The notes below the pieces were generated by a model. The model saw nothing but the letters and a program-made list of their open reading frames with translations. It made no database searches and was not told the origin of the DNA. The position numbers were made by a program, and so were the translations under genes. From Caldilineaceae bacterium (GTDB lineage Bacteria; Chloroflexota; Anaerolineae; Caldilineales; Caldilineaceae), in assembly GCA_022842065.1 (NCBI GenBank), contig JALHQH010000031.1:67245-131244 (forward strand): a stretch of DNA of 64,000 nt, in the 5' to 3' direction. Shown piece after piece: positions 27,419 through 37,386 of the stretch (position 1 is the stretch's first letter; the number at the start of each line of letters is the position of its first letter).

Positions 27419-27796
27419 TTACCACTGAATTTGACGGGTATTACGCCCGCGCCGGCTGAGGCGCTCGACTTCACCCTGGCAAGTCACACACAGGGTGGCA
27501 TCAGGCTTGACCTCTAACCGCCCCGGCTCAATCGGCTTGTTACAGCGCGCACAGGTGCCATAACTGCCCTTTTCGATCGAACGCAGGGCGGTCTGAATAT
27601 CCTGTAACTTGTTTTCCAGTACGGCAATCAGCGCCGAATTCTTTTCCCGCTCGGTGATTTCTGCATCCCCTTCTTCCGGCTCAATATCGACTTCCGCCAA
27701 CATCAAGTCACGGAGATGTTGCAGCTCTTCCACAACCTGGGTTTCTTCTGCGACCAGGCGCGCTTTTTCATGGGCCAGTTTACTCTCATCGGCCAT
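27419..27796 (-). CDS. DksA/TraR-family zinc-finger protein
   Basis: A 125-residue protein. The first ~75 residues form a charged coiled coil (KARLVAEETQVVEELQHLRDLM ... EREKNSALIAVLENKLQDIQTALRSIEKGSYG) and the rest a C4 zinc finger (CARCNKPI...CVTC) followed by a short basic tail. This is the DksA/TraR layout; such proteins enter the secondary channel of RNA polymerase and change promoter kinetics. The acidic tip residues of Escherichia coli DksA are not clearly aligned, so ppGpp-linked activity cannot be claimed. It sits divergently from ruvB, with a 303-bp region between them. Confidence 0.85.
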   Translation of the reverse strand: MADESKLAHEKARLVAEETQVVEELQHLRDLMLAEVDIEPEEGDAEITEREKNSALIAVLENKLQDIQTALRSIEKGSYGTCARCNKPIEPGRLEVKPDATLCVTCQGEVERLSRRGRNTRQIQW

Positions 27797-28099
27797 AATC
27801 TATTCCCCTTCAACGGCTGGCATCATTGGCAAGCCGCTTCGTTACGCAAAGATAAATTTAAAGTAGTGCCAAAAGTTAGACACAGGTTATAGCAGCTTTT
27901 TGCGCAAAGGTCAAACTGCGTAACACATCTGTGCAACTCTGCCTGATCAGCGCTCGTTCGTCTACAGCCTACGCCCTGTGTAACCGCTCCGCACACTATA
28001 CGCACTACGTTTACAAACGTTTCTTTTTTTCTGGCTGAGATTCTGGTATAATACAGGGGATTAGAACAAACGTGCAAATTTTCTGCAAGGGTTAAGATT
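27797..28099. other. Divergent region between the DksA-like gene and ruvB
   Basis: 303 bp. A strong extended -10 element for ruvB lies at 28045-28052. I see no SOS-type (LexA) operator that I can identify and no repeat. Confidence 0.5.
28045..28052 (+). promoter_or_regulatory. Extended -10 promoter element for ruvB
   Basis: TGGTATAAT: a perfect TATAAT at 28047-28052 preceded by the TG of an extended -10, about 48 bp before the ruvB ATG. The -35 region at the usual distance is a T-run with no good match, consistent with extended -10 promoters. Confidence 0.6.
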
Positions 28100-30715
28100 A
28101 TGGCCGATGAACGTAGTATTGATGGGCGCAAGGCGGGGGAACGGCGTAAAGTTGAGCCCGGGGCCGAGCCTGAGCGCGCAATCGATCCCGAAGCGAAGGG
28201 CGGCGAGCAGCGCATCGACCACGCATTGCGTCCGCATTCCCTCAATGAGATGATCGGCCAGGAGCGGCTGCGCGAGAAGATCGGCATCTTGGTGCAGGCC
28301 GCGCGCCAGCGCGGCGAGCCGCTTGATCATGTGCTGCTTTATGGGCCACCTGGTTTGGGCAAGTGTATTACCGCTGATAGTTGGGTGTTAACGGAAAAGG
28401 GGCTCACCCAATTTGCCGAACTGTTGCCGCCAGGCGGCGCGCCTGATCATTATCAGCCGACGCAAACGCAGGTCTACGGGATTAAAGGCATGGAAATGGC
28501 TTCCCATTTCTATACCAATGGCGTAAGTCCCACGCTACGGCTACAGACGCGTTCCGGCTTTGTCTTAGAAGGTACCCCTAATCATCCGGTGCTGGTGGCT
28601 ACCGCGCAAGGACCCCAATGGAAACCGTTGTCAGCGTTAGCGCCGGCGGATTATGTTGCGATTGCCAAGGGTACGAACTGCTGGGGTACGCCACGCACCG
28701 TGCCCTGGCAACGTTGGCAGCCTGCCGACCGCCGCCGTTTTACCAATGATTTGGTTACGCATTACCATGCCCAGTTGACGGTTGCCTTGCAACGACCGCC
28801 GTCGATTACAGAATTGCGCCAAGCTTATGCGCAACAGGTTAGTGGCAATCCAACCCCGGAAATTGCCGCTAAGCGGTTGGGTTTGCCGCTTTCAAATGGC
28901 CGCATCATTGCGCCGGTTGCTGCACCCTGGTCATTAACAACACCACCGACCACTGTGCAGACCATTACCCTTGATGCCGACCTCGCCTATTTACTGGGCG
29001 CGCTCGTCGGGGATGGTCATTTTGAACGGGGACAGCTGCGGCCTGCCTTTGTGATTACCTGTGGTGATCAGGAAATGTTAGCCGAGTTGCAGCGCATTGC
29101 CCAGCAGCACTTTGGGTACACTCCTAAAATTCACCAATATGGCACGGCTGCCCCTCATCTTCGGTTCAGCCAGCGCTGTGGTGAGGTCATGTTGGGCATG
29201 GGCGCAGTGGCAGAAACCGCGGCAAAAAAGCTTGTGCCTTCCGCCATTTTGCAGGGGCCGCGTGCGTGTGCCATTGGCTTTTTGCAGGGGCTCTTTGATG
29301 CTGATGGCAGTGCGTGGCCGGATGGGTATGTCGAGTTCGGCTCACGCTCCGAGCAACTGGTCTGGCAAGTACAGCTGTTGTTGGCAAATCTGGGCATCAT
29401 TGCCCATCGCACCGAAAAAACGCGGGTTGGTAAACCTTACTGGTCGCTCTTTATTGGGGGGCAAGATGCGCAGCTCTTCTATGAACTTGTTGGCTTTCGC
29501 CTGACCCGTAAGCAGGTACGCGGACAGGCATTGCAAGATCGGGAAACCGGTTGGAATCGGAGTGATTTAGTTCCTGCTGTGAATGCGGCCCTTGCGACGC
29601 TCCTTGACAAAACGCGCCCCCATGCGCGGCAGATCCATAAAATCTTTGATCATGTCAAGCGTGACGATCGCATTCCCACCCGCCGCCAGGTGGAGAAATA
29701 TCTGTCGCTGTTGCCGGCGATGATCTATGATGAACCCGAATTTGTCACCATTGCCAGCCTGATCAACCCCCAGATTTACTGGGATCGCGTCGCCGCCATT
29801 GCGCCGTCTGTAAATGCGACCTACGATTTTGTCGTGCCGGGTACCCATTCCTTTGTTGCGAATGGTTTCTACAACCATAACACGACGCTCAGCCACATCT
29901 TGGCCAACGAGATGGGGGGCAACCTCAAAGTCACCGCCGGCCCCGCCATTGAAAAAGCCGGTGATCTGGCCGCCATTCTCACCAATCTGCGCAAGGGTGA
30001 TATCCTCTTTATCGACGAAATCCACCGCTTGGGGCGGGTAGTCGAAGAGATTCTTTATCCAGCGATGGAAGATTTTGCGCTGGATATTGTGGTCGGCAGT
30101 GGCCCTGGCGCGCGTAACATTCGCCTGTCGCTGCCCAAATTTACGGTTGTCGGCGCGACCACGCGCTTAGCGCTGCTCACCTCACCGCTGCGTGCCCGCT
30201 TTGGCGTAGTGGAGCGCTTTGACTTTTACACCGTACCCGCTTTGCAGGAGATCGTTCTGCGCGGCGCCAATCTATTAAAGGTCACGATTGCCACTTCCGG
30301 TGCCGAAGAGATTGCGCGCCGTTCGCGCGGGACCCCGCGCGTGGCACTGCGCTTGCTACGCCGGGTGCGCGATTATGCCGAAGTGCGCGCCGATGGCCGC
30401 ATCAGTCAAGAAGTCGCCGAACAGGCGTTGAGTATGTTAGAAATCGACTGGTTGGGGTTGGATGATCTCGACCACCGCGTCTTGCGGGCGATTATTGAGA
30501 AATTTAACGGCGGTCCGGTAGGGCTGGAGACATTGGCGGCGAGTATTAGCGAAGAGGGGGATACGATCATGGATGTGGTCGAGCCTTATCTTTTGCAACT
30601 GGGCTTTTTGGACCGTACCCCGCGTGGCCGGGTGGCGACGCGCAGCGCCTATGGGCATCTAAATTTGGTCTACCCCGAGCGTACCGAGCAGGGGTCACTC
30701 TTTGGCAGCCGTTGA
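28100..30715 (+). CDS. ruvB: RuvB Holliday junction branch-migration ATPase, split by an intein
   Basis: A precursor of 871 residues, of which residues 89-594 are an intein; the joined product would be 365 residues, normal for RuvB plus a short N-terminal extension. The extein reads [18 protein letters not shown], the Walker A GPPGLGK (then the intein) [14 protein letters not shown], Walker [12 protein letters not shown], sensor 1 [20 protein letters not shown] with the arginine finger, and the C-terminal winged helix ([20 protein letters not shown] and RTPRGRVAT). RuvB forms hexameric rings that drive branch migration with RuvA. The insertion splits the P-loop between Lys and Thr, so unspliced protein cannot be an ATPase. 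The gene ends inside the antisense end of the next gene (21-bp overlap). Confidence 0.96.
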   Translation: MADERSIDGRKAGERRKVEPGAEPERAIDPEAKGGEQRIDHALRPHSLNEMIGQERLREKIGILVQAARQRGEPLDHVLLYGPPGLGKCITADSWVLTEKGLTQFAELLPPGGAPDHYQPTQTQVYGIKGMEMASHFYTNGVSPTLRLQTRSGFVLEGTPNHPVLVATAQGPQWKPLSALAPADYVAIAKGTNCWGTPRTVPWQRWQPADRRRFTNDLVTHYHAQLTVALQRPPSITELRQAYAQQVSGNPTPEIAAKRLGLPLSNGRIIAPVAAPWSLTTPPTTVQTITLDADLAYLLGALVGDGHFERGQLRPAFVITCGDQEMLAELQRIAQQHFGYTPKIHQYGTAAPHLRFSQRCGEVMLGMGAVAETAAKKLVPSAILQGPRACAIGFLQGLFDADGSAWPDGYVEFGSRSEQLVWQVQLLLANLGIIAHRTEKTRVGKPYWSLFIGGQDAQLFYELVGFRLTRKQVRGQALQDRETGWNRSDLVPAVNAALATLLDKTRPHARQIHKIFDHVKRDDRIPTRRQVEKYLSLLPAMIYDEPEFVTIASLINPQIYWDRVAAIAPSVNATYDFVVPGTHSFVANGFYNHNTTLSHILANEMGGNLKVTAGPAIEKAGDLAAILTNLRKGDILFIDEIHRLGRVVEEILYPAMEDFALDIVVGSGPGARNIRLSLPKFTVVGATTRLALLTSPLRARFGVVERFDFYTVPALQEIVLRGANLLKVTIATSGAEEIARRSRGTPRVALRLLRRVRDYAEVRADGRISQEVAEQALSMLEIDWLGLDDLDHRVLRAIIEKFNGGPVGLETLAASISEEGDTIMDVVEPYLLQLGFLDRTPRGRVATRSAYGHLNLVYPERTEQGSLFGSR
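28364..29881 (+). other. Intein with LAGLIDADG homing endonuclease in RuvB Walker A
   Basis: 506 residues. Block A starts with Cys1 ([13 protein letters not shown]); block B is GTPNHPVLV with the T-x-x-H motif; block F/G is [20 protein letters not shown], ending in the His-Asn pair, with Thr as the first C-extein residue. Two dodecapeptide motifs are visible: [11 protein letters not shown] near 28990 and [13 protein letters not shown] near 29280, each keeping its catalytic Asp, so the endonuclease is probably active. About 60 residues between ([25 protein letters not shown]) may recognise DNA. The position, inside a nucleotide-binding loop, is a typical site for inteins. Confidence 0.95.
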
Positions 30716-31477
30716 GTCACTGCCGGCGTGATGGCGCATGGCATCGTAGAGATGCTGGAGATTGGTTAAGTGCAGTTGCTCACCACTTGCGCGCCAGCGG
30801 CTGGGTAAAAGAGTCGGGGCAATCGTCTCGATCACTTCCGCCGATTCGCCTCGCGCGACCAAGGGATTGATCACCCGGCGAATTTCGTGTATGTAAGCGA
30901 CATCCGCGGCGAGGCGACCCATTGTTTCCACGACGTCCCGACACAGTTCCCCCACTGCGGGAATATAGAGCTGTAGCCGCCGCCCCTTGATCAGGCCGGC
31001 CAGTAATCGTAATGTCACTAGTTCGTCAGTGCCGTCAGAGGCCAGCGCAATGGTCGGCGGCACTACCTCACTGCCAAAAGAACCGCCACAAAGTACACCT
31101 AACGCCGGCAGGTGAATCACCGTGCTCTGGCGCTGGCTGTAGAGATCCAGATAGTGCGCCCCAATCCGAATATGGGCGACGCCGCCGGTTTCCGTTTGTA
31201 ACAACGGAAACCCAGTTTCGATGACCGGCCCGGTAAAGAGCGTCGCCACATTGCCTTCGACCCGAAAACGAGTGCTGACATTGGCGGGCGGGTCGATAAT
31301 GAGCAGTTGGTCCTGGGGCGCCTGCAAGGGGTTGCGCTCGGCCAAGGTGGGGCGGCCCAACACAAAAAGGGTGTGGCGCGGTGGCTCACCCTCGCTAAAG
31401 AGCTCCAGATGTTCATAGAGTTGGGTAATCTTGACCCCAGGAGTGGGCGGCAGGCTAAAGAGCGGAATATTCGTCAT
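30695..31477 (-). CDS. Hypothetical protein, possible degenerate metallo-beta-lactamase fold
   Basis: A 260-residue soluble protein. The stretch [22 protein letters not shown] ... [19 protein letters not shown] has the strand spacing of a metallo-beta-lactamase-like fold, but the HxHxDH zinc motif is absent, so I infer a non-catalytic relative at most. It is the last gene of a four-gene unit with the DUF1257 and DUF2997 proteins: its ATG overlaps the stop of the preceding small gene by four bases. Its 3' end overlaps the 3' end of ruvB on the other strand by 21 bp. Confidence 0.6.
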   Translation of the reverse strand: MTNIPLFSLPPTPGVKITQLYEHLELFSEGEPPRHTLFVLGRPTLAERNPLQAPQDQLLIIDPPANVSTRFRVEGNVATLFTGPVIETGFPLLQTETGGVAHIRIGAHYLDLYSQRQSTVIHLPALGVLCGGSFGSEVVPPTIALASDGTDELVTLRLLAGLIKGRRLQLYIPAVGELCRDVVETMGRLAADVAYIHEIRRVINPLVARGESAEVIETIAPTLLPSRWRASGEQLHLTNLQHLYDAMRHHAGSDSTAAKE

Positions 31478-31692
31478 GCATCTGCTCCCGCAATGGTTGG
31501 TCGTTCAAGCTCGACCTGGCCCAACTGTGCCAACATCGTCGCCAACTCAGCCGGCAGGTCGGCAATCACCACGCGGCCATCGGGCAAAATATAGATCTCG
31601 GTCTCCGTTGGCATTAGCGGCCATGCCGACTGTGCCCCATCATGCTGCGTCCTGTCGCCCGTCACGCTGGATGACATCTCACTGGCTGACAT
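31474..31692 (-). CDS. Small protein related to the DUF2997 partner
   Basis: 72 residues from the ATG at 31692, which overlaps the DUF2997 stop by 14 bases (a further upstream ATG exists but would overlap by 50). The core [18 protein letters not shown]...LAQLGQVE shares the E-x-E-I-x-I-L-P-D/N-G-R/K-V pattern and the L-G-x-V-E ending with the neighbouring DUF2997 protein, so it looks like a diverged copy with a 20-residue polar N-terminus. Function unknown. Confidence 0.6.
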   Translation of the reverse strand: MSASEMSSSVTGDRTQHDGAQSAWPLMPTETEIYILPDGRVVIADLPAELATMLAQLGQVELERPTIAGADA

Positions 31693-31870
31693 GGATGTGC
31701 GCGTCCGAACCATATTCGTAAAATTCACCAGTGTGCAACGTCTCTTCGACCTTGCCCAATTTCTCCAGCAGCGCGCTGATCGCTTCGCAGTTGCTGCCCT
31801 TCACCCCTTTGATCGTATACTCCACCTTGCCATTGGGCAGGATTGTGATTTCAATCTCTTGTTGTTGCAT
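31679..31870 (-). CDS. DUF2997 domain protein
   Basis: 63 residues: [49 protein letters not shown], the DUF2997 pattern (I-x-I-x-P-x-G-x-V-x-x-x-V-x-G-x-x-G-x-x-C). The family is small, of unknown function, and usually found beside a DUF1257 (Ycf35-like) protein, as here. The conserved Cys in the middle could bind a metal or cofactor (inference). Confidence 0.85.
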   Translation of the reverse strand: MQQQEIEITILPNGKVEYTIKGVKGSNCEAISALLEKLGKVEETLHTGEFYEYGSDAHIHVSQ

Positions 31871-31902
31871 CGTTCACTTTTCTCTCTTCGCCGGTTGAGC
31901 GC

Positions 31903-32277
31903 TTAGGCCCAACGGCGCACGGTTAAGCGGATCACCTGATCGTTGCCGACTTGTTCTTCGACCAGATCAAAACCAGCCTTGGCCGTCTCTTCGATCACTT
32001 TGTGATAGGCATAGCGCTGTTGCACTTGCGCCATCGTCTGCTGGATCTGCGCCATCTGCATATCATCGCCGATCACTTCATAGCTTTGGTCGCTCGTTTG
32101 GCGCAGACCGAACTCGACATATTGCTGTTTGATCAAAAACGGTACCTGGCCCTTAAAGCCACTCCAACGGTGATTGTAGCGCGCATTTTCTGTATAACTA
32201 ATTTTTAGATCATCAAGCGCCCGTTTGACCATGTTCAGATCAGTCAGCGCCGTTTGGACACGTACAAATTTAGACAT
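31903..32277 (-). CDS. DUF1257 / Ycf35-like protein
   Basis: 124 residues: SKFVRVQTALTDLNMVKRALDDLKISY at the start, FLIKQQYVEFGLRQT in the middle and AYHKVIEETAKAGFDLVEEQVGNDQVIRLTVRRW at the end, the DUF1257 pattern also seen in the plastid Ycf35 protein. It heads the four-gene minus-strand unit (DUF1257, DUF2997, the small paralogue, the 260-residue protein). In other genomes the pair sits next to an AAA ATPase; none is seen here. Function unknown. Confidence 0.85.
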   Translation of the reverse strand: MSKFVRVQTALTDLNMVKRALDDLKISYTENARYNHRWSGFKGQVPFLIKQQYVEFGLRQTSDQSYEVIGDDMQMAQIQQTMAQVQQRYAYHKVIEETAKAGFDLVEEQVGNDQVIRLTVRRWA

Positions 32278-32356
32278 TTTTATCCTCGATTTTTATCAAA
32301 CACATCGCGCCTGAAGTGATCCTATCACACGCTGTATGTCCGGTCAATGCACGAAA

Positions 32357-32393
32357 CATTAACAATTCTCAATTGACAATTTTCAATTAACCA
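32357..32393. repeat. AT-rich CAATTCTCAATTGACAATT repeat
   Basis: TTAACAATTCTCAATTGACAATTTTCAATTAACCATT runs into the last codons of glcF and supplies its TGA stop (GTTAATTGA on the minus strand). Same family as 26556-26645. Confidence 0.7.
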
Positions 32394-33645
32394 TTTCATA
32401 CGCCCGATCCAATATCTCCATCGTGTGCCAGACCGGCAATCCATGACCCTGTGCCTGCAAGTGATTCCCGATTTGGGTCATACAGCCAATGTTGCCGGTG
32501 ACGACTGCCTGCGCGCCCGTCGCTAGAATGTTGCTGGCCTTGCGCTCGCCGAGTTCACGCGCAATTGCGGGCTGTTCCAGGTTATAGGTCCCCGCCGAAC
32601 CGCAGCAGATCTCGCCGTCGGCAATCTCTTTGAGTGTAAGGTTGGGAATGGCGCGCAACAGGTGGCGTGGCTGTGCAGTGACCCGCTGCGCATGGGCGAG
32701 ATGACAGGCATCGTGGTAGGCGACTGTCAACGGTTCAGGTAGCGCTTGCGGAGTAAGCAGTCCCAGTTCGTGTAGGAATACGGCGACATCTTTAACCTTG
32801 GCGGCAAAGGCATGGGCCGCTGCTTCTTGCGCGGTGCCGGCAAAGAGTAAGCCATATTCATGCATGCCAGAGCCACAGCCCGCGGCGTTGGTGACAATCA
32901 CATCTACATCCTGGGGAAAGATGCCCAGATTGTGGCCGGCCAGTTGACGTGCTTGTTTGGCTTCCCCAGTGTGCATGGAAAGGGAGCCGCAGCAACCTTG
33001 GCCTTTCGGTATGATCACTTCGACGCCATTGCGGGCCAGGACACGGAGAGTGGCGGCATTAATCTGCGGTGCGAGGACAGTCTGCACACAGCCGCGCAAA
33101 AAGGCCACCCGGGCGCGCCGAGGACCAATCGCTGGGACAAAATCTGGCGTTGGCTGCGCTGGTGGCAGCGAGGCCGGTAACAGATCAAGCATTGCGCGTA
33201 GCGAGTGAGGCAACAGCGACTGGATCGGCTTGGCAAACTTGCCCATGGTCGCCGCCAACCGGAAGCGCGCGGGATAGGGCAAAGTCTCGCGCACCATCAG
33301 CCGGGTGAAACGTTCCTCAAATGTGCGGCTGCGCGTCGCTTCGGCGCGGGCGCGGAAGGGTGCGAGCAACTCGCCATATTCCACGCCCGACGGGCAGGCA
33401 GTGACACAGGCCATGCAACCCAGGCAACGGTCTACATAGGAGGTCATCGCATCCAAGGGTAGATCGCCTTGGAGCTGTTCTTTCATCAAATAGATGCGAC
33501 CGCGGGGCGAGTCCATCTCCTCGCCTAGCACCTTATAGGTAGGGCAGGTGGCGAGACAAAAGCCACAGTGGACACATTTATTAACAGCTTCGCCCATGGC
33601 ATGCCCTTGGGGGCCAAGCGTTTCCAGCGGAATGGTATGTTGCAT
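32383..33645 (-). CDS. glcF: Glycolate oxidase iron-sulfur subunit
   Basis: 420 residues with two ferredoxin-like [4Fe-4S] motifs, [12 protein letters not shown] and [12 protein letters not shown], followed by two cysteine-rich CCG domains ([12 protein letters not shown] and [10 protein letters not shown]). It passes electrons from GlcD/GlcE to the respiratory chain. Start placed at the ATG at 33645 ([17 protein letters not shown]); an upstream ATG in frame would translate a GTTGCAAG tandem repeat (33674-33721) and is rejected. Last gene of glcDEF, separated from glcE by 226 bp. Confidence 0.92.
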   Translation of the reverse strand: MQHTIPLETLGPQGHAMGEAVNKCVHCGFCLATCPTYKVLGEEMDSPRGRIYLMKEQLQGDLPLDAMTSYVDRCLGCMACVTACPSGVEYGELLAPFRARAEATRSRTFEERFTRLMVRETLPYPARFRLAATMGKFAKPIQSLLPHSLRAMLDLLPASLPPAQPTPDFVPAIGPRRARVAFLRGCVQTVLAPQINAATLRVLARNGVEVIIPKGQGCCGSLSMHTGEAKQARQLAGHNLGIFPQDVDVIVTNAAGCGSGMHEYGLLFAGTAQEAAAHAFAAKVKDVAVFLHELGLLTPQALPEPLTVAYHDACHLAHAQRVTAQPRHLLRAIPNLTLKEIADGEICCGSAGTYNLEQPAIARELGERKASNILATGAQAVVTGNIGCMTQIGNHLQAQGHGLPVWHTMEILDRAYEMVN

Positions 33646-33673
33646 GAAGATCTCGATTACAGATGATGGTAAA

Positions 33674-33721
33674 GTTGCAGAGTTGCAAGGTTGCAAGGTT
33701 GCAAGGTTGCAAGGTTGCAGA
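33674..33721. repeat. GTTGCAAG 8-bp tandem repeat
   Basis: Six consecutive 8-bp units: GTTGCAGA, four GTTGCAAG, GTTGCAGA. It lies just upstream of the glcF start and within the glcE-glcF gap. A looser GTTGCAG run occurs at 51521-51552. Unit length invites slippage. Confidence 0.8.
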
Positions 33722-33871
33722 GTCACGTTAACTTGGACGCAATGAATTATTGGCTGCTCTGCGGTAAAAGCGTTGATTTCATCATGCGCTTGACCACTAC
33801 AGAATTATTTGCTACTTTGGCTAAAATTTTATTGGTCCGTATAGGATGAGTTTGTTTTTACAAAAATTTGG

Positions 33872-34987
33872 TCACAAGTTGCAAAAGCGGTTGGCTGGAT
33901 CAAGTGCTTGTTTAATGCGCGCAATAAAGGCGTGGCCGGTGCGGTCGCCGAGTAAAGGTTGCTCGGCCTGGCCCAAAACGGTTAACCCAGCCAGCCCTTG
34001 CTGGGTTAGCAAGGCATCGAGCGGCCCTAGCGCGCCGGACCAGGCCAGCCATGCCAAGTTGCACCCAACGGCATAGCGGCGCGGCAATGCATAAGGAGCC
34101 AGTACATCCTCTAGGGGACCGACTTTTTGCGGCGAGATCGCCACTTTGACCAAGTTCAGGCCAGCGGGCAACCAGCTAAAGTCGCGCGTCGTCTGCCAGA
34201 TGGCGGCTTCGGCATCGCCATTCAACACGTCGCCAGTACCCACAACTTGGCGCAGTTGATCGATGCGCTGCCCCAAGACATTCGGCAAGCCACCCAAGCG
34301 CGCTGACAACAGGTAACTCGGTTGCGCGCCCGTTGTAGCTTCGACGGCCAAATCAAGGGCATAGAGATCAAAGCGACTTTCGGCGAGCCGTTGCATGGCC
34401 GTCAACGCGGCAGATAATTCGTTATAGCGCGCCGTGAGGCTGCAATAGTGGGGTGGTTCGGGGAAGACCTTGAAGCTCACTTCCACCAGCACGCCCAACC
34501 CGCCCAGGCTGCCGACCATCAATTTGGGTAGATCAAAGCCAGCGGCATTCTTGACCACTTTGCCCCCACCGCGCACCAGCCGCCCTTGGCCATCGACAAA
34601 ACGGACCCCAATCAAAAAATCGCGCACGCCGCCAAACCGATAGCGTCCTGAGCCACTCAACCCAGCCGCAACGGTGCCACCCAGGGTTGCGCCCTGTTGG
34701 ACGAAGGGCGGATCAAAAGGGAGATATTGGTTATGTGCTGCCAGCGCGGCTTCGACTTCATGCAGGGGAGTGCCGGCCAGCGCGGTAAAGGTATATTCCC
34801 CTGGTTCATATTCAAGCAGGCCGGAAAGTTGGCGCAGATCGAGCATGGTGGTCGCCGACGGGGCCTTGTGCAACGCCGATTTGCTCCCCCCACCGCGGAT
34901 GGCGATGCGCGGCGCGTTGCGCACCGCCTGCTGGACAGCGTCAATGGTGGCTGGTTCAATCGTATCTAGGACAAGCGTTTCGCTCAT
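33872..34987 (-). CDS. glcE: Glycolate oxidase FAD-binding subunit
   Basis: 371 residues. A PCMH-type FAD domain without the full length of GlcD: IRGGGSKSALHKAP, EYTFTALAGTPLHEVEAALAAHNQYLPFDPPF, TLGGTVAAGLSGSGRYRFGGVRDFLIGVRFVDGQG, GGKVVKNAAGFDLPKL. These are the family's flavin-binding loops. The C-terminal half is the ferredoxin-like cap. It begins seven bases after glcD ends, so the two are co-translated. Confidence 0.92.
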   Translation of the reverse strand: MSETLVLDTIEPATIDAVQQAVRNAPRIAIRGGGSKSALHKAPSATTMLDLRQLSGLLEYEPGEYTFTALAGTPLHEVEAALAAHNQYLPFDPPFVQQGATLGGTVAAGLSGSGRYRFGGVRDFLIGVRFVDGQGRLVRGGGKVVKNAAGFDLPKLMVGSLGGLGVLVEVSFKVFPEPPHYCSLTARYNELSAALTAMQRLAESRFDLYALDLAVEATTGAQPSYLLSARLGGLPNVLGQRIDQLRQVVGTGDVLNGDAEAAIWQTTRDFSWLPAGLNLVKVAISPQKVGPLEDVLAPYALPRRYAVGCNLAWLAWSGALGPLDALLTQQGLAGLTVLGQAEQPLLGDRTGHAFIARIKQALDPANRFCNL

Positions 34988-34994
34988 AATTCAG

Positions 34995-36440
34995 TTACTC
35001 GCGTGAGATGATGCCCGCTGCTTCCAGCGGATGGGGGCCATGTAGCGTTAGTGCGGGCGCTTGGTCGCTTGGTAACATTTTGCCCCGATTGGCCAATTCC
35101 AGGGGGTCAATCGCCCGGCGGATCTCATTCATCACCGCCAGATCAATTTCAGTGAACATATCATTCATATATGCGCGCTTTTCCACGCCCACGCCATGTT
35201 CACCGGTGATCGAGCCGCCCAAGTCGATGCACATGTGGAGAATTTCGCCAGCGAGCGCTTCGGCCCGTTCCAGTGCGCCGTGCTCTCTGCCATTATAGAG
35301 AATCAGCGGATGCAGGTTGCCGTCACCGGCATGGAAGACATTCGCCACCCGCAAGTCATACTGTTTGCTCAACGCTTCAATTTTGGCCAGGGCCTTGCCC
35401 AAATGGCTGCGCGGCACGACCCCATCCTGGACAATATAATCGGGGCTTAGCCGCCCGACCGCGGAAAAGGCGCTCTTGCGTCCCTTCCAAATGCGGGCGC
35501 GGTCGGCATCATCCTGGGCGACGCGCACTTCGTCGGCATTCGATTCCTCGATCACTTGGAGCAGATGGGCAAACTCGGCCTCGACTTGCACCGCTTCACC
35601 CTCCAACTCGACAATGAGCAGCGCAGCGGCGTTGGGATAGCCGGCGTTGACCGCGGCTTCGGCGGCCTGGATCGCCAGGTTGTCCATGATCTCTATCGCC
35701 CCCGGCAGCAGCCCCGATTCGACCACCATCCCCACCGCGTCACCGGCGCGTTGCAGGCTGGCGTAGGAAGCCAGCACGGTGCGGTAACTCTCCGGTTTGG
35801 GCAGGAGGCGCAGGGTAATCTCCAGCGCCACGCCAAAGAGCCCTTCCGAGCCGACAAAAAAACCAGCCAGATCTGGGCCTATCCCTTCCAAACTCTCACT
35901 GCCCAGGTGGACGACTTCACCATCGGGCAACACAGCCTTGATGCCCAGCACATGGTTGGCGGTCATGCCATATTTCAGACAATGCGCGCCGCCCGAGTTA
36001 AAGGCGACATTACCGCCAATCGTGCAGATCAGTTGGCTGGAAGGATCCGGCGCATAGTAAAGACCGTGGGGCGCGGCGGCTTTGGAAACTTCGAGGTTGA
36101 CGACGCCCGGCTCGACCACGGCAATGCGCGCCAATGGGTCAAGCCGCAGAATACGGTTAAGCCGGTTGAGCGCGATGACAACGCCATCCTGAATCGGCAA
36201 GGAGCCGCCGGAGAGGCTCGTGCCACTGCCGCGCGCCACAAAAGGCACACCATAGCGGTGACAAAGGCGCACCGTCTCGATCACCTCTTGTTGGCTCTCG
36301 GCCAGGACCACCGCCGCCGGATCGGAGCGAAAGGCCGTGAGTGCGTCGGAGACATAGGGGCGCAGTTGTGCCGGTTGCTGCAACACCCGTTTGGTGCCAA
36401 AGCGTTGGGTTAAGTCGTCGAGTAAAGTTGATTTTGTCAT
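34995..36440 (-). CDS. glcD: Glycolate oxidase, FAD-linked catalytic subunit
   Basis: 481 residues. FAD-binding PCMH fold: [93 protein letters not shown]-terminal FAD-oxidase domain with [15 protein letters not shown] and [15 protein letters not shown], which carry the conserved His and Arg of this family. Oxidises glycolate (or D-lactate) to glyoxylate. First gene of glcDEF. Substrate choice between glycolate and D-lactate is set by the presence of GlcE and GlcF, so glycolate is favoured. Confidence 0.92.
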   Translation of the reverse strand: MTKSTLLDDLTQRFGTKRVLQQPAQLRPYVSDALTAFRSDPAAVVLAESQQEVIETVRLCHRYGVPFVARGSGTSLSGGSLPIQDGVVIALNRLNRILRLDPLARIAVVEPGVVNLEVSKAAAPHGLYYAPDPSSQLICTIGGNVAFNSGGAHCLKYGMTANHVLGIKAVLPDGEVVHLGSESLEGIGPDLAGFFVGSEGLFGVALEITLRLLPKPESYRTVLASYASLQRAGDAVGMVVESGLLPGAIEIMDNLAIQAAEAAVNAGYPNAAALLIVELEGEAVQVEAEFAHLLQVIEESNADEVRVAQDDADRARIWKGRKSAFSAVGRLSPDYIVQDGVVPRSHLGKALAKIEALSKQYDLRVANVFHAGDGNLHPLILYNGREHGALERAEALAGEILHMCIDLGGSITGEHGVGVEKRAYMNDMFTEIDLAVMNEIRRAIDPLELANRGKMLPSDQAPALTLHGPHPLEAAGIISRE

Positions 36441-36807
36441 GCTGTTATTATACTGACGCGGGCTGATTTAAGCAATTAGCCCGCTTTCAGGCAAATCGTG
36501 ATCCACGAAGCGCGCCTAACAGGCAACCGCCATTTGGCGCGGAGGTATTTGTGGCCTCTCCACTGAAATGAACCCCTGATGATTAGCAATGCCAATTTGG
36601 GACGTGTAGTGCGCATCCCCAGACGCACACAGGCGTTATGGGGGAGTGGGACCAGCATCTGGGGATGCTGAGTACACTGACGTAAAATTCAAATAATTGG
36701 TGCCTGATGACTGCGGCTGATTGACGTTTAACCGATCCCGCCTTATACTGGATGCCATTGGACTTAGACCTCGTCAATCTTTGAAAACGATAAGCGCGAT
36801 AACAAAT
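36441..36807. other. Divergent intergenic region upstream of glcD
   Basis: 367 bp. It contains a GCGGGCT/AGCCCGC hairpin (36458-36484) in what would be the glcD leader and the inverted-repeat element at 36604-36677. No promoter is strong enough to call. Confidence 0.55.
36604..36677. repeat. Imperfect hairpin element with GTGTAGTGCGCATC end
   Basis: GTGTAGTGCGCATCCCCAGA at 36604-36623 is mirrored at 36658-36677 (18 of 20 positions match as inverted repeats). The end motif is the same as at 9234-9360. Confidence 0.65.
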
Positions 36808-37386
36808 ATGTCTACAGAAAATATCAACGTCAGTATGGTGCGCGCCACTTTAGAGGATTTACCCGACTTTGCCCTCCCGACTCCCTACTCGTTGCGTTGG
36901 TACCAGCCCGGTGATGAACAGGCTTGGGTGGACATTCATATCGCCGCCGACCGCTACCATACCTTCACGGCTGAAACCTTTCGCCAGGAATTTGGGGCTG
37001 ACCAGGCCTTATTGCCAACTCGTCAGGCTTATCTATGTGATGGGGCGGGCACACCAGTTGGGACGACAACGGCCTGGTTTTATACCGATGAGGAAAATGA
37101 GGCTTATGGCCTGATCCACTGGGTTGCGCTCCAGCCGGCGCTGCAGGGGCAAGGGCTGGCCAAGCCATTGCTGGCTCTCGTATGTCAACGGCTAGACGCG
37201 CTAGGTCATACGCGGGCTTACCTTAATACCTCAACAGCCCGGCTGCCGGCGATTGGGCTCTACCTCAAATTTGGCTTTGTCCCTAAAATGCGGGGAGATC
37301 GCGAGCCCACGTTGCGCGCATGGCGTCAAGTGCGCGAACAATTGCACCATCCGACGGTGGACGCATTTTTACAAGAGCATGAATGA
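36808..37386 (+). CDS. GNAT-family N-acetyltransferase
   Basis: 192 residues from the ATG at 36808. An N-terminal segment (YSLRWYQPGDEQAWVDIHIAADRYHTF) leads to the acetyl-CoA motif HWVALQPALQGQGLAKPLLALVCQRL (Q-x-x-G-x-A pyrophosphate loop) and the C-terminal ARLPAIGLYLKFGFVP helix-strand typical of GNATs. Substrate unknown. Upstream in-frame codons lack a start with a ribosome-binding site. Confidence 0.85.
   Translation: MSTENINVSMVRATLEDLPDFALPTPYSLRWYQPGDEQAWVDIHIAADRYHTFTAETFRQEFGADQALLPTRQAYLCDGAGTPVGTTTAWFYTDEENEAYGLIHWVALQPALQGQGLAKPLLALVCQRLDALGHTRAYLNTSTARLPAIGLYLKFGFVPKMRGDREPTLRAWRQVREQLHHPTVDAFLQEHE

Noticed and set aside
33646..33726. N-terminal extension of GlcF from an upstream ATG
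   Set aside because: It would translate the GTTGCAAG tandem repeat into Leu-Gln-Pro-Cys-Asn repeats; the ATG at 33645 begins the conserved protein.
35556..36413. 285-codon antisense ORF over glcD
   Set aside because: Artefact of GC-rich codon bias opposite a conserved FAD enzyme.
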